Source of the DNA: JANQTF01 sp036835375
GTDB taxonomy: Bacteria; Bacteroidota; Bacteroidia; J057
Direction of reading: 5' to 3'
DNA: 62,542 nucleotides
Assembly: GCA_036835375.1 (NCBI GenBank)
Contig: DAITMB010000014.1
Coordinates: forward strand, 1-62,542
Position numbers and translations under genes: made by a program. Below, piece by piece: positions 53,438 to 61,864 of the stretch. A model generated the notes under the pieces. The model did no database searches. It was not told the DNA's origin and saw only the letters and a list, made by a program, of their open reading frames with translations. Positions within the stretch are counted from its first letter, which is position 1. Each line of letters starts with the position of its first letter.

Positions 53438-53702
53438 AAAGAAACATTGGGTGCGACGTCGTCTTGCCCTCTTTTGCTTTTTGACGCGGGACATTACCCA
53501 GTAGATCAAACACACAAAGTTTTTCGTATATTAGAATCGTTGTAGTCTAAGAAGTCCTTGAAATGCAGCGAAAGAGAGCAAATATGCTGAAATTCAGTGT
53601 TTTAATTGTCTCTTTTGATCGAATCAACAGGACATAAGGCAGTCAGAAGCTTTGCGGATTCGCAGAGATTCTACAGCGATCAACTTACTAAATTAGCACG
53701 TT

Positions 53703-54023
53703 ATGTTCGGAATGGAAGGAGTACACTGGATCAAGAATGCCTCGGGAAAACTAGCTGAGATCCGGGTAGATGTGACAGAAAATCCAGAGTTGGCCAAAGA
53801 AGTTTATCACTTGATACAGGCACTCTCAAGGGCTAAAGGCAGTGAAAGGGCGAAAGCCTACCGCGACAGCAGCCGTGTCCTCACAAGCGAGAGTATAGCA
53901 ACAGATACCTCATCGTCAGATAGCCATCTTACGAAGTTGGTCCGCGAGGCAAAAGCCAGCGGAGAAATGTCACAAGAGCAATTTTTTCAGCGGTTTCCTA
54001 CATGGCAGTCAAACGCGACATAA
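53703..54023 (+). CDS. Putative antitoxin of an unassigned family
   Basis: The 106-residue protein overlaps the following ParE/RelE-type toxin gene by 22 nt, the usual antitoxin-toxin order. The N-terminus (HWIKNASGKLAEIRVDV) is strand-rich and resembles the short N-terminal part of some Bacteroidota antitoxins. The middle is helical (ELAKEVYHLIQALSRAKGS) and the C-terminal part is acidic/polar (KLVREAKASGEMSQEQFFQRF), which may wrap the toxin. I see no ribbon-helix-helix, HTH or Phd motif. The role is inferred from position. Confidence 0.65.
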   Translation: MFGMEGVHWIKNASGKLAEIRVDVTENPELAKEVYHLIQALSRAKGSERAKAYRDSSRVLTSESIATDTSSSDSHLTKLVREAKASGEMSQEQFFQRFPTWQSNAT

Positions 54024-54307
54024 GGATTTCTCACCTTGCCGCCGATCAAATCGACAGGCTCTACCATGCATTGCTCCAGCAGGGGGACACTGGAGAAGCC
54101 ACAGTACTGATGAATGACTTTCTGGACGTGGTCTTTGGCGATATTGCTTATTTCCCTGAAAGATTTCCAGTGTGTGGAGGAATCAAAGAGCCCGGTGACT
54201 ACCGAATGGCCCTTTTGGTAGATGATTTTCGCATTATTTTTCAAATCAAGACCGAAGACGTGCTTATCTTGATGATCATTCATCAAGACGAATGGCGTAG
54301 CTCTTGA
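54002..54307 (+). CDS. RelE/ParE-superfamily toxin
   Basis: The 101-residue protein has the RelE/ParE order: an N-terminal strand (DIRISHLAADQIDRLYHALL), two helices, GDIAYFPERFPVC, then RMALLVDDFRIIFQIKTEDVLILMIIHQDEW. The FRIIF...VLILMIIHQ end is the standard ParE/RelE C-terminal sheet. Targets are mRNA on ribosomes (RelE) or gyrase (ParE); which one cannot be told. Its start codon lies inside the antitoxin gene, indicating an operon. Confidence 0.85.
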   Translation: MAVKRDIRISHLAADQIDRLYHALLQQGDTGEATVLMNDFLDVVFGDIAYFPERFPVCGGIKEPGDYRMALLVDDFRIIFQIKTEDVLILMIIHQDEWRSS

Positions 54308-54362
54308 CGAGGGGTTAGATGCACGAAATTCCTCGTTCATCAAGGGCGAACGAAAAGGTTGT

Positions 54363-57356
54363 TCAACTCGGGTTTCGGCTCTGGCGAATTGCCTCATACA
54401 CGGCTTCATGCGCCCGCTGCCGAATGCCCAACTGGTTCAATCGCCAGTTATTGGCTTTGGGATGTACACGATTGCAAAGAAAAATGAAGATCATGTCTTC
54501 GGCCGGATCTACCCACACCAAGGTACCTGTGTAGCCTGTGTGGCCGTAGGAGAGTGGACTGGCGCTTGGAGCAATCAGGTAAGCGCCCTCTCGGGGAGGC
54601 TTATCAAATCCCAGTCCACGATGCCCTGCCTGATATTTGGTGAATAAGCTCACTGTCTCGGGGCGCAGCCATTGCTTATTAGCATAGTTGCCATGGCGCA
54701 ACCACATCTGGGCGATGATGGCCAGATCATTTGTTGTAGAAAATAAACCTGCGTGACCAGCGAGGCCTCCCAGCAAGGCAGCGGTGGGATCTTGCACATG
54801 GCCTTGGAGGGCTTGACCGCGATAGCGAAGGTCTTGCTCCGTAGGTACTAAGCGATCTATCTCATATCGTTCTGTGGGGTGAAAGCTCGTGTGTTGAAGC
54901 CCCAATGGGGAATACCAGTTGCGGGTCAAGTATTGATCCATTGACTCGCGGTTAAGGCTATCGAGCACGCGTTGTAGTAGAATCATGTTGGCATCGCTGT
55001 ATTGGTAGCTTCCGCCAGTGCGCCGCTTCAAGGCCTTTATAGAAGTCCAGATGGAGTCTGCCATGTCGCTCCTTAGGTAGAGGTCTTTGGCGACCAGAAT
55101 GCTGAACAGGCTATCCGGCTTGGCGGAGAAGTATCGTTTGTTATTCTTCCAGGTGGTCTTTCCTCGGAAAAATTCTCGTAAGGGAACACCCGCTGGAAGT
55201 CCCGAGGTATGAGTGAGGAGCTCGAAGGAAGAGGCGCTGAATGCAGGAGAAGATTGTCGAATCTTTCCAGAGGCTGACCGATGTATCACTAGCAGGCTGT
55301 CTCCATCCAGGAAGGTAGTGTCTGCTTCAAGCGTTTTTTCCGATCCGCCCCGTGAAATGCTATCTACCAAAGTAACAGGCACCAGGGAGGGTCCCCAATA
55401 CAAGGTATCTACCGAAGAGACAGAATCCATCCAGACGCTTGCATTCCGAAAATAGTTACTTACAGGATCCTGTAACGAGAGCTTTCCCTGATCGACCATC
55501 CCCATCGTAGCAAGCGTGGTTGCCATGATCTTGGTGAGCGAGGCAATGTCGTATAGGTCGGTAGGATACACGCCTCGTTGATTCTGGTAGGTGTGATAGC
55601 CTAGGGACTTATCGTAAATCACCCGACCACCTTTGGCCACGAGCACCTGCGCTCCTGGCATGGCGAGATTGCTAATGCCTTCCCACACGATACTGTCAAT
55701 GCGGGAGAGGAGCAAGCTGTTGAGCCCTACAGATTCTGCGGGTCCATAAGCCAGCCGGGTCGCATGCGTTTTTACACCTGCGCCAAAGTAAAGTCGCTGG
55801 GTGAGATCCATCGGGAACCTACCGACGATGGGCAGCCCCCCCGCGATCATCTGCGCTGCTACGGATTGACCGAGCGCTCCCGCATCGTAACCTTGCAGTA
55901 CCGTAACATTGTCGGGCACACTTTGAATTCGAGCGGGATCTCCGAGGTTGACCAATATCACGGGGGTTTTCTCCGAGAGTTCCTGGATTTTCTTCCACAA
56001 CGTAATTTCCTCCAACACGCCCGGCCATGCCTGCCCGAATACCAATATGAGGGGATCATATTTGCTAAGCTTGAGCATTGACAAACTGAACCAAGGCTCT
56101 TCTAATACGCCCTTGGAGTGGGAGACTGGAAAGTATCGCCGAAGGGTGGTAAGGAATTCATCGCTGTTATGGCCCATTGTCACCACATGAACAGCTCTGT
56201 CCATCAAGTCATATATGGGGATGGGACCGCCTTGCTCAGACTGCAAAAGGGACGTCTGAGACTCCATCAATGCTTGGACTTGCCACAGAAAATCCGGTGA
56301 AGCCTTAGAAACCGGTAACCCTACTCTCCTCACGCCTGCCCATGATTTTGCTTGAAGAACACGATGAATGTGCGGTTTGAAATCTGCTAGTTTCAAGGCA
56401 TGAGTCTGGGTAAGGAATCTTTGTGAGCTGACTGCGGCAGGCAGGTCTTCTGGTCTAAGCAGGATCATGTCTGCCTGGGAGGTGAGGGCCAACCTAAGAG
56501 CGACGTCTCGGCCTTGAGGTGTAGCATGCGCATGGAGCTTGACCATGACAAGCCCGGTGAATCCCAACCGAAAACGAAGCACGTGGATAATTTCATCGAT
56601 GCCAAGGGGGTCGCTGTATGGTTCTTCTATCACCCAGATCCCTGGAGGATTGGCGGCCCATTCCAAGTAAGGAGCGATGAGCTTTTCGCGCTGAAGAGAG
56701 TCTGCAGAGAGAATTTTGGTCCATTGGTCTGCCTCCCAAAGCACGGAAAGAAGCCCTTGCTTTGAGGTAGCTTCAGCCAACTGGAAGGCGTGTGCCATCC
56801 TGGAATCTCCGTATGCTTGAGTGTGAGAGGCTACGAGAGAGGGAATTCCCAAGGCCCGAATGCCGAGCGAATCGGCTTCTTTCAATAGACTTTGAGACAG
56901 CATGCTGGGGTTCCAAGTGGTAGCAGCTCCCGCGAGGGCGAGTCCTGCGGGCAATGCAGGGACATCGGATAGTTGCGCATCTGGGAAAGTCCCATAAAGT
57001 CTGGCAATGCCGTCCTGAGCTTGAACGAGGGTCACGATTTCTGAGAGCGAAGCTCGCCCTACTCCTTGAAACCACACCGATCCTAGCTCACTTTTTTGTA
57101 TAAATTGGGCAATGGTTGTGGGATCCTTTGCGGCTTCGGGATCTACCCACAGGGCCAATCGTTGCCCCAAAAGTTGCTCTTCGGAGCTATTTCTCTGAAT
57201 AGAATCCATCCAAGCCGATTGGTGAGACAAAAAGTCCACCTTCGATTCTGGAACGGTAGCAGTGAGTCGTGGCCACGTAGCCCAAAACACCACAAGGACG
57301 CTGAGTAAGAGAGTAATAAATGCTGTGAGTTTCGAGTCCATATCAAGGGAGTTCAT
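54363..57356 (-). CDS. GH3-like domain (probably inactive) fused to a serine beta-lactamase-like domain
   Basis: The protein of about 997 residues starts with a membrane anchor (LTAFITLLLSVLVVFWATW). Residues 50-580 resemble a GH3 NagZ-like domain plus its C-terminal sandwich, but the catalytic motifs are gone: the KHFPGHGD segment is absent and the nucleophile TDAL position reads GLVMVKLHAH. Residues 585-990 are a class C/serine hydrolase domain with SxxK Ser606-Lys609 in DIASLTKIMATT and the YxN motif YSDAN. This GH3-beta-lactamase fusion occurs in other Bacteroidota and may act on peptidoglycan. ATG 57356 (alternative 57341) begins the anchor; the frame extends to TTG 57398. Confidence 0.85.
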   Translation of the reverse strand: MNSLDMDSKLTAFITLLLSVLVVFWATWPRLTATVPESKVDFLSHQSAWMDSIQRNSSEEQLLGQRLALWVDPEAAKDPTTIAQFIQKSELGSVWFQGVGRASLSEIVTLVQAQDGIARLYGTFPDAQLSDVPALPAGLALAGAATTWNPSMLSQSLLKEADSLGIRALGIPSLVASHTQAYGDSRMAHAFQLAEATSKQGLLSVLWEADQWTKILSADSLQREKLIAPYLEWAANPPGIWVIEEPYSDPLGIDEIIHVLRFRLGFTGLVMVKLHAHATPQGRDVALRLALTSQADMILLRPEDLPAAVSSQRFLTQTHALKLADFKPHIHRVLQAKSWAGVRRVGLPVSKASPDFLWQVQALMESQTSLLQSEQGGPIPIYDLMDRAVHVVTMGHNSDEFLTTLRRYFPVSHSKGVLEEPWFSLSMLKLSKYDPLILVFGQAWPGVLEEITLWKKIQELSEKTPVILVNLGDPARIQSVPDNVTVLQGYDAGALGQSVAAQMIAGGLPIVGRFPMDLTQRLYFGAGVKTHATRLAYGPAESVGLNSLLLSRIDSIVWEGISNLAMPGAQVLVAKGGRVIYDKSLGYHTYQNQRGVYPTDLYDIASLTKIMATTLATMGMVDQGKLSLQDPVSNYFRNASVWMDSVSSVDTLYWGPSLVPVTLVDSISRGGSEKTLEADTTFLDGDSLLVIHRSASGKIRQSSPAFSASSFELLTHTSGLPAGVPLREFFRGKTTWKNNKRYFSAKPDSLFSILVAKDLYLRSDMADSIWTSIKALKRRTGGSYQYSDANMILLQRVLDSLNRESMDQYLTRNWYSPLGLQHTSFHPTERYEIDRLVPTEQDLRYRGQALQGHVQDPTAALLGGLAGHAGLFSTTNDLAIIAQMWLRHGNYANKQWLRPETVSLFTKYQAGHRGLGFDKPPREGAYLIAPSASPLSYGHTGYTGTLVWVDPAEDMIFIFLCNRVHPKANNWRLNQLGIRQRAHEAVYEAIRQSRNPS

Positions 57357-57674
57357 TGGAGGGAGAGAACTTCTTACCCACTGGGAATTCCTATTCAAGC
57401 AAGTGCAACCAACGTCATCTACGAGCGAGTATAAGTCTTACTCGAAGACAACTTGATTCGCTGAGTTGACAGACTTCCGCTTCATTTTCAAGCATATTTG
57501 CTTGGCAAAGCGGAGGAGACACGATCAGATGGCGAGGATATTTTCTCTTGAAACGGTGCCCAACCTTACCACTGGAGGTACGGGATTGGGTTTGACTCAG
57601 TTTGCCACGAATGGAAACTCAGTTGACACGACTTTGGCTTACGCTGGTTTGCTTACTCCTGAGAATTCAAAATC
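57357..57674. other. Intergenic region between the GH3/beta-lactamase gene and parE
   Basis: No gene of quality is present; a 79-codon frame at 57466-57705 overlaps the end of parE and shows no family. No consensus promoter for the minus-strand fusion gene was found. Confidence 0.5.
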
Positions 57675-59531
57675 TCACGCAGTGAGAATTACATCTTTTT
57701 CGTAGCGCAAGTTTTGAATAATGAAGTCTTGTCTCGTCGGAGTGTTTTTGCCCATATAGTACTCCAGCAGCTTTTGGATCCCTGTATCCTTGCTCAGCAG
57801 CACAGGTTGTAGGCGAATGTCGTCACCAATAAACTGGCCGAATTCATCGGGTGAAATTTCTCCCAGTCCTTTAAATCGGGTGATCTCTGGCTTGCCTCCG
57901 AGCTTTTGGCTCGCCGCCATTTTTTCTTCTTCAGAATAGCAGTAGTACGTATCTTTTTTATTCCGAACCCGGAAGAGAGGAGTGTCCAATATGTAGAGGT
58001 GACCTCCTCGAACAAGATCTGGAAAGAACTGCAAAAAGAAAGTGAGAAGCAGCAGGCGAATGTGCATCCCATCCACATCAGCATCCGTCGAGATGACGAC
58101 GTTGTTGTAGCGGAGCGTTTCGATTCCACCTTCAATGTCCAGTGCGTGTTGGAGAAGGTTGAACTCCTCGTTTTCGTACACGACTTTTTTCGTGAGACCA
58201 AAGCAGTTGAGGGGCTTGCCACGGAGAGAAAACACTGCCTGCGTTTCTACATTGCGAGCCTTGGTGATGGAGCCTGAGGCAGAATCTCCTTCGGTGATAA
58301 AGAGGGTCGTTGCCAGGCGCTTTTCTTCGTCTCCACGCTTATCGGTGAGGTGAATGCGACAATCGCGGAGCTTTTTGTTGTGGAGATTTGCCTTTTTTGC
58401 GCGGGTGTTCGCTAGCTTTTTAATACCCGCCATTTCCTTTCGCTCCCGCTCCGATTGCTCAATTCTGCGCTTGAGTGCTTCGGCAGTTTCGGGGTGTCGG
58501 TGCAAAAAGTTGTCGAGCTCTTTGGTCAGGAAGTCGTTGATGAAAGTCCGGACGGTGGGGCCTTCGTGACCCATGTTGACCGAACCCAGCTTGGTCTTAG
58601 TCTGGGATTCAAACACGGGTTCTTGTACCCGCACCGAAATCGCAGAGATGATTGATGCGCGGATGTCCGCTACATCGTAATTTTTGTTGTAAAAATCCCG
58701 GATTGTTTTGACCACGGACTCGCGGAAAGCTTGAAGGTGCGTTCCGCCTTGGGAGGTGTATTGCCCGTTGACAAATGAATAATATTCCTCGCCGTAAGCA
58801 GATCCGTGTGTCATGGCCAGCTCAATGTCATCACCTTTGAGATGAATGATGGGGTAGCGAATGGCGTCAGGATCAGTTTTGTTTTCCAGAAGGTCAAGAA
58901 GACCGTTTTTGGAAAAAAATCGATTTCCGTTGAGGTAGAGAGAGAGGCCCGCGTTGAGATAAGCGTAGTTCCAGATTTGATTTTCGAGGTATTCAGGGAG
59001 GAATCGGTAATTTTTAAATATGGATCCATCAGGACGGAAAATGACCTTTGTCCCATTCTCCTCCTTGGTTGCCACGACTTTGTGATCTTTGACCAGTTCA
59101 CCATTTTCGAATTCGGCGACTTTTTTCTGTCCTTCACGCACGGATTCTACCCTGAAATGAGCAGAGAGCGCGTTGACAGCCTTTGTTCCCACGCCGTTGA
59201 GGCCCACAGACTTCTTGAAAGCCTCGGAATCATACTTTCCGCCCGTGTTGATCTTCGACACGCAATCGACCACTTTCCCCAAAGGAATTCCTCGACCGTA
59301 GTCTTTCACCACGACTTCTCCATCCTTGAGATCAATCTCAATCTTCTTGCCGTTGCCCATCACATATTCATCAATGGAGTTATCGATGACTTCTTTCACC
59401 AAGATGTAGATACCATCGTCCTGCGAACTCCCGTCTCCCAGCTTTCCTATATACATTCCAGGCCGTAGCCGAATGTGCTCTCGCCAATCCAGTGACTTAA
59501 TGCTATCCTCGTTGTACTTGATTTCAGACAT
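57675..59531 (-). CDS. parE: DNA topoisomerase IV subunit B
   Basis: The 618-residue ATPase subunit has the GHKL site (VKEVIDNSIDEYVMG, DYGRGIP, GLNGVGTKAVNAL), the transducer, and the Toprim domain (FITEGDSASGSI, then STDADVDGMHIRLLLLTFF) with the ParE/GyrB C-terminus (KGLGEISPDEFGQF). Length (618) and the absence of the 170-residue GyrB insertion favour ParE over GyrB. The partner parC is not in the window. The gene stands alone on the minus strand. Confidence 0.93.
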   Translation of the reverse strand: MSEIKYNEDSIKSLDWREHIRLRPGMYIGKLGDGSSQDDGIYILVKEVIDNSIDEYVMGNGKKIEIDLKDGEVVVKDYGRGIPLGKVVDCVSKINTGGKYDSEAFKKSVGLNGVGTKAVNALSAHFRVESVREGQKKVAEFENGELVKDHKVVATKEENGTKVIFRPDGSIFKNYRFLPEYLENQIWNYAYLNAGLSLYLNGNRFFSKNGLLDLLENKTDPDAIRYPIIHLKGDDIELAMTHGSAYGEEYYSFVNGQYTSQGGTHLQAFRESVVKTIRDFYNKNYDVADIRASIISAISVRVQEPVFESQTKTKLGSVNMGHEGPTVRTFINDFLTKELDNFLHRHPETAEALKRRIEQSERERKEMAGIKKLANTRAKKANLHNKKLRDCRIHLTDKRGDEEKRLATTLFITEGDSASGSITKARNVETQAVFSLRGKPLNCFGLTKKVVYENEEFNLLQHALDIEGGIETLRYNNVVISTDADVDGMHIRLLLLTFFLQFFPDLVRGGHLYILDTPLFRVRNKKDTYYCYSEEEKMAASQKLGGKPEITRFKGLGEISPDEFGQFIGDDIRLQPVLLSKDTGIQKLLEYYMGKNTPTRQDFIIQNLRYEKDVILTA

Positions 59532-60128
59532 GTGCTTGATGGTGGTTGGTATGTGTGGTGAGGAGGACCTTATTCATTCCCAAGCCCTAAGATACGTCCA
59601 TTTTTTTCGACTTGGATAGAGAAGTAAATTTGATAAAAATATTAGACAATTGCTGTATTATTTTAGTATTTTTGTCTTCGGCCATGTTGAAAATGAGCTG
59701 CTTTTGATGCGATCACTTCTTAAATAAACAGAATTTTCATTCACTTGCTTCTTATGCATAAACGGCGGTGCGAGGACGAGCACCACTATTTTGTCTTTGG
59801 GCTAAAGGCATCATGCCACAAGCCAAATATCCTGTGTATCAGATCTTTTCTACAGGGGAACCCGTATATCACCGAGGGCTGTGCAGGGTTGATGATAATC
59901 AGTATTCTTCATGGCATTGTTGTTCGTCAACGATGCCCTAATTCAAGCAAAATCAAGCCGCTGTCCCCACAGACTCATATTCGATACGAAGGAATGTGAA
60001 GCATGATCCAGTGGTATGAGGCTGGATTACTCGAAGACATTAAAGATATTAGATTCCCACAGCGCAGTCTGACGGCACGTATGTGAAGGAGTTTGTCCTT
60101 GATCTTTTTTCTCTACTCTTCTTCCACC
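59532..60128. other. Intergenic region upstream of parE and of a small membrane protein gene
   Basis: About 600 bases with no recognisable gene. A plus-strand frame at 59745-59999 (84 codons, Cys/His-rich) is not credible as a known family. The first 120 bases must contain the minus-strand parE promoter, but only near matches to TAnnTTTG are seen. AAGGAG at 60086-60091 is a possible ribosome binding site for a TTG start at 60093 of the next gene. Confidence 0.4.
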
Positions 60129-60662
60129 ATGATGCACAATCACCCTTCTCATTCATTTTTTCGCCCCTCTATCAGCTTCCTATCAGCAGGAATCTTACTA
60201 GGATTGATTACCGTCGTTTTTGCACAATGTCATCGCGGTAGCGACGCCGAAGGGATTTTATTAGCGAGGTATGGCGCTCATGCCATCCTGGGGGGGCTGT
60301 TTTTGTTTGCTTGGGGGATGGTCTATTTCCGTTTTCCTCAGTTGTTAGATGGGGCAGACGGTCACTTTCATGCTTCGCTTCACCTTGGATTGAGCTTCTT
60401 CGGGATCCTTGCGATGATGTCAAGCGAGTTGTTGGTACCAGAGACAGTGTTGGGATGGGGAGGCGAATCTCTGGCTCACCCTGCCTATTTTTTCTTGGGG
60501 ATTTCTACGCAGGTAATCATTTTTCCGATGGGCATCCTCTTGTTGACGCTAGGCCAAATATCTTTCTTTTATCATCTCGGAACGATCTCGCCCACTTGGA
60601 CAAATTCTCCGCGATACACCAGTGATGGGCATAAATTGCCAGAAGATTTTTCGGGTGAATGA
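60129..60662 (+). CDS. Small multi-pass membrane protein, histidine-rich, unknown function
   Basis: The protein of about 177 residues has four hydrophobic helices (SFLSAGILLGLITVVFA, HAILGGLFLFAWGMVYF, SLHLGLSFFGILAMM, YFFLGISTQVIIFPMGILLLTL). Histidines are spread at helix ends (MMHNHPSHSFF, AHAILGG, GHFHASLHLG, AHPAYFF), which recalls heme-copper oxidase or other haem-binding membrane proteins, though no defining motif is seen. The start at ATG 60129 is used; a TTG at 60093 with AAGGAG nearby is an alternative. Not co-directional with another close gene. Confidence 0.6.
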   Translation: MMHNHPSHSFFRPSISFLSAGILLGLITVVFAQCHRGSDAEGILLARYGAHAILGGLFLFAWGMVYFRFPQLLDGADGHFHASLHLGLSFFGILAMMSSELLVPETVLGWGGESLAHPAYFFLGISTQVIIFPMGILLLTLGQISFFYHLGTISPTWTNSPRYTSDGHKLPEDFSGE

Positions 60663-60715
60663 ACTAGATAAACTAGCTTGGGCAGCTTGCGTAGAATCGG
60701 CTTCCGGAGGAGAAA

Positions 60716-60746
60716 TTGTCCTACTCCTCAAGAAATGTTATCTTTG
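60716..60746 (+). promoter_or_regulatory. Bacteroidota-type promoter of the IscA-family gene
   Basis: TTG (60716-60718), a 20-nt spacer and TATCTTTG (60739-60746) match the consensus exactly; predicted leader about 78 nt to ATG 60831. Confidence 0.65.
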
Positions 60747-60830
60747 AATTGTCCTCATAGGAAATATCACAAAGGCGCAAAAGCTTGCGATTGCTAACTT
60801 CTGCGATCGAACCAAAAAATCACACGTACC

Positions 60831-61169
60831 ATGCAGGAACCCATGATTAAAGTATCGGAAGCAGCTGCTTCTCACGTACAAAGCCTTCGGGAGGCAGGTG
60901 GTTATGATCACCAATACGGGCTGAGAGTCAGTGTAGAGGGCGGGGGCTGCTCGGGATTAATGTATCAATTGGCCTTTGAGCAAGAAGAGAAGCCCGGCGA
61001 TCAAATCGTAGAGGATCGCGGAATCCGAATTTATGTACCAATGAAAAGCTTGTTGTACCTGATTGGCACCGAGCTGGATTACACAGGTGGGCTACAGGGA
61101 AAGGGCTTTCACTTTGCCAACCCCAACGCTTCCCGTACCTGCGCCTGTGGCGAAAGCTTCTCGGTATGA
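60831..61169 (+). CDS. HesB/IscA-family iron-sulphur cluster assembly protein
   Basis: The 112-residue A-type carrier protein has the three conserved cysteines: Cys40 in EGGGCSGLMY and Cys104/Cys106 in TCACGESF. These bind an Fe-S cluster or iron to be delivered to apoproteins. Length and the conserved LDYTGGLQGKGFHFANPNA loop fit the family. It has its own promoter and ends at a strong hairpin (61216-61243). No other isc/suf gene is adjacent. Confidence 0.95.
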   Translation: MQEPMIKVSEAAASHVQSLREAGGYDHQYGLRVSVEGGGCSGLMYQLAFEQEEKPGDQIVEDRGIRIYVPMKSLLYLIGTELDYTGGLQGKGFHFANPNASRTCACGESFSV

Positions 61170-61215
61170 TTCAGGGTTGCTTGATTTTTGCTCTTCCTGG
61201 TTCATTCATATACAA

Positions 61216-61243
61216 AAAGGCTGCTGTGAACACAGCAGCCTTT
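61216..61243 (+). terminator. Terminator hairpin of the IscA-family gene
   Basis: AAAGGCTGCTGTG pairs perfectly with CACAGCAGCCTTT around a 2-base loop (13 bp). It lies 47 bases after the gene. The A-rich left arm and T-rich right arm mean it can serve both strands. Confidence 0.75.
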
Positions 61244-61396
61244 CGATTTGCTTGAAATATTTGGACAATATAAAGTCAATACATCGGTAATCCTCATGTT
61301 GCGCCTTTGGTGGCATCAAATCAGTCGATGATCGTAGAGGAAGTATGGCTCCCTGTCGATGCGAGGGAGGTGGCTAACATGGCCTGGTTGACCTAA

Positions 61397-61783
61397 TCAA
61401 GCATTTTCCACCATAGAGCGATAGTCATCAGCACTCATCAAGTGGGTGCGATCCTCATCGGCTTGCACATTATTCACCTTGACCAACCAACCCTTGCCGT
61501 AAGGATCTTCATTCACGATCTCTGGATTGTCCTGGAGGTCCTTGTTCACTTCGAAAACGGTCCCTGCGATCGGCATAAAGAGATCTGACACTGTTTTGAC
61601 AGCTTCGATGGTCCCAAAAATTCCGTTGCTTTCTACTGATTGATCCAGCGCCTCAATTTCGACATAAACAATGTCACCTAATTGAGACTGCGCAAAGTCT
61701 GTAATGCCGACGACTGCGTGATCACTTTCGAACCTGATCCATTCATGATCTTTGGTGTAGAGTAAGTCTTGAGGAAAATTCAT
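61397..61783 (-). CDS. gcvH: Glycine cleavage system H protein
   Basis: The 128-residue lipoyl carrier shuttles the aminomethyl group between the P and T proteins. Conserved YTKDHEWIRFE, VGITDFAQSQLGDIVYVE and the lipoylation site Lys63 in TIEAVKTVSDLFMP are present. Length is normal. The other gcv genes are not in the window. Confidence 0.96.
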   Translation of the reverse strand: MNFPQDLLYTKDHEWIRFESDHAVVGITDFAQSQLGDIVYVEIEALDQSVESNGIFGTIEAVKTVSDLFMPIAGTVFEVNKDLQDNPEIVNEDPYGKGWLVKVNNVQADEDRTHLMSADDYRSMVENA

Positions 61784-61864
61784 TGGTCTGATTATTTGTT
61801 GAGGTGCCAGAGTAGAAACAAAGAGGTGCTTGATGGCCCGAAAAATCGTTTTAGGGAACGAAAT

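Noticed and set aside
58806..59468. 220-codon plus-strand frame opposite parE
   Set aside because: Antisense to the ParE ATPase domain, which has all GHKL motifs.
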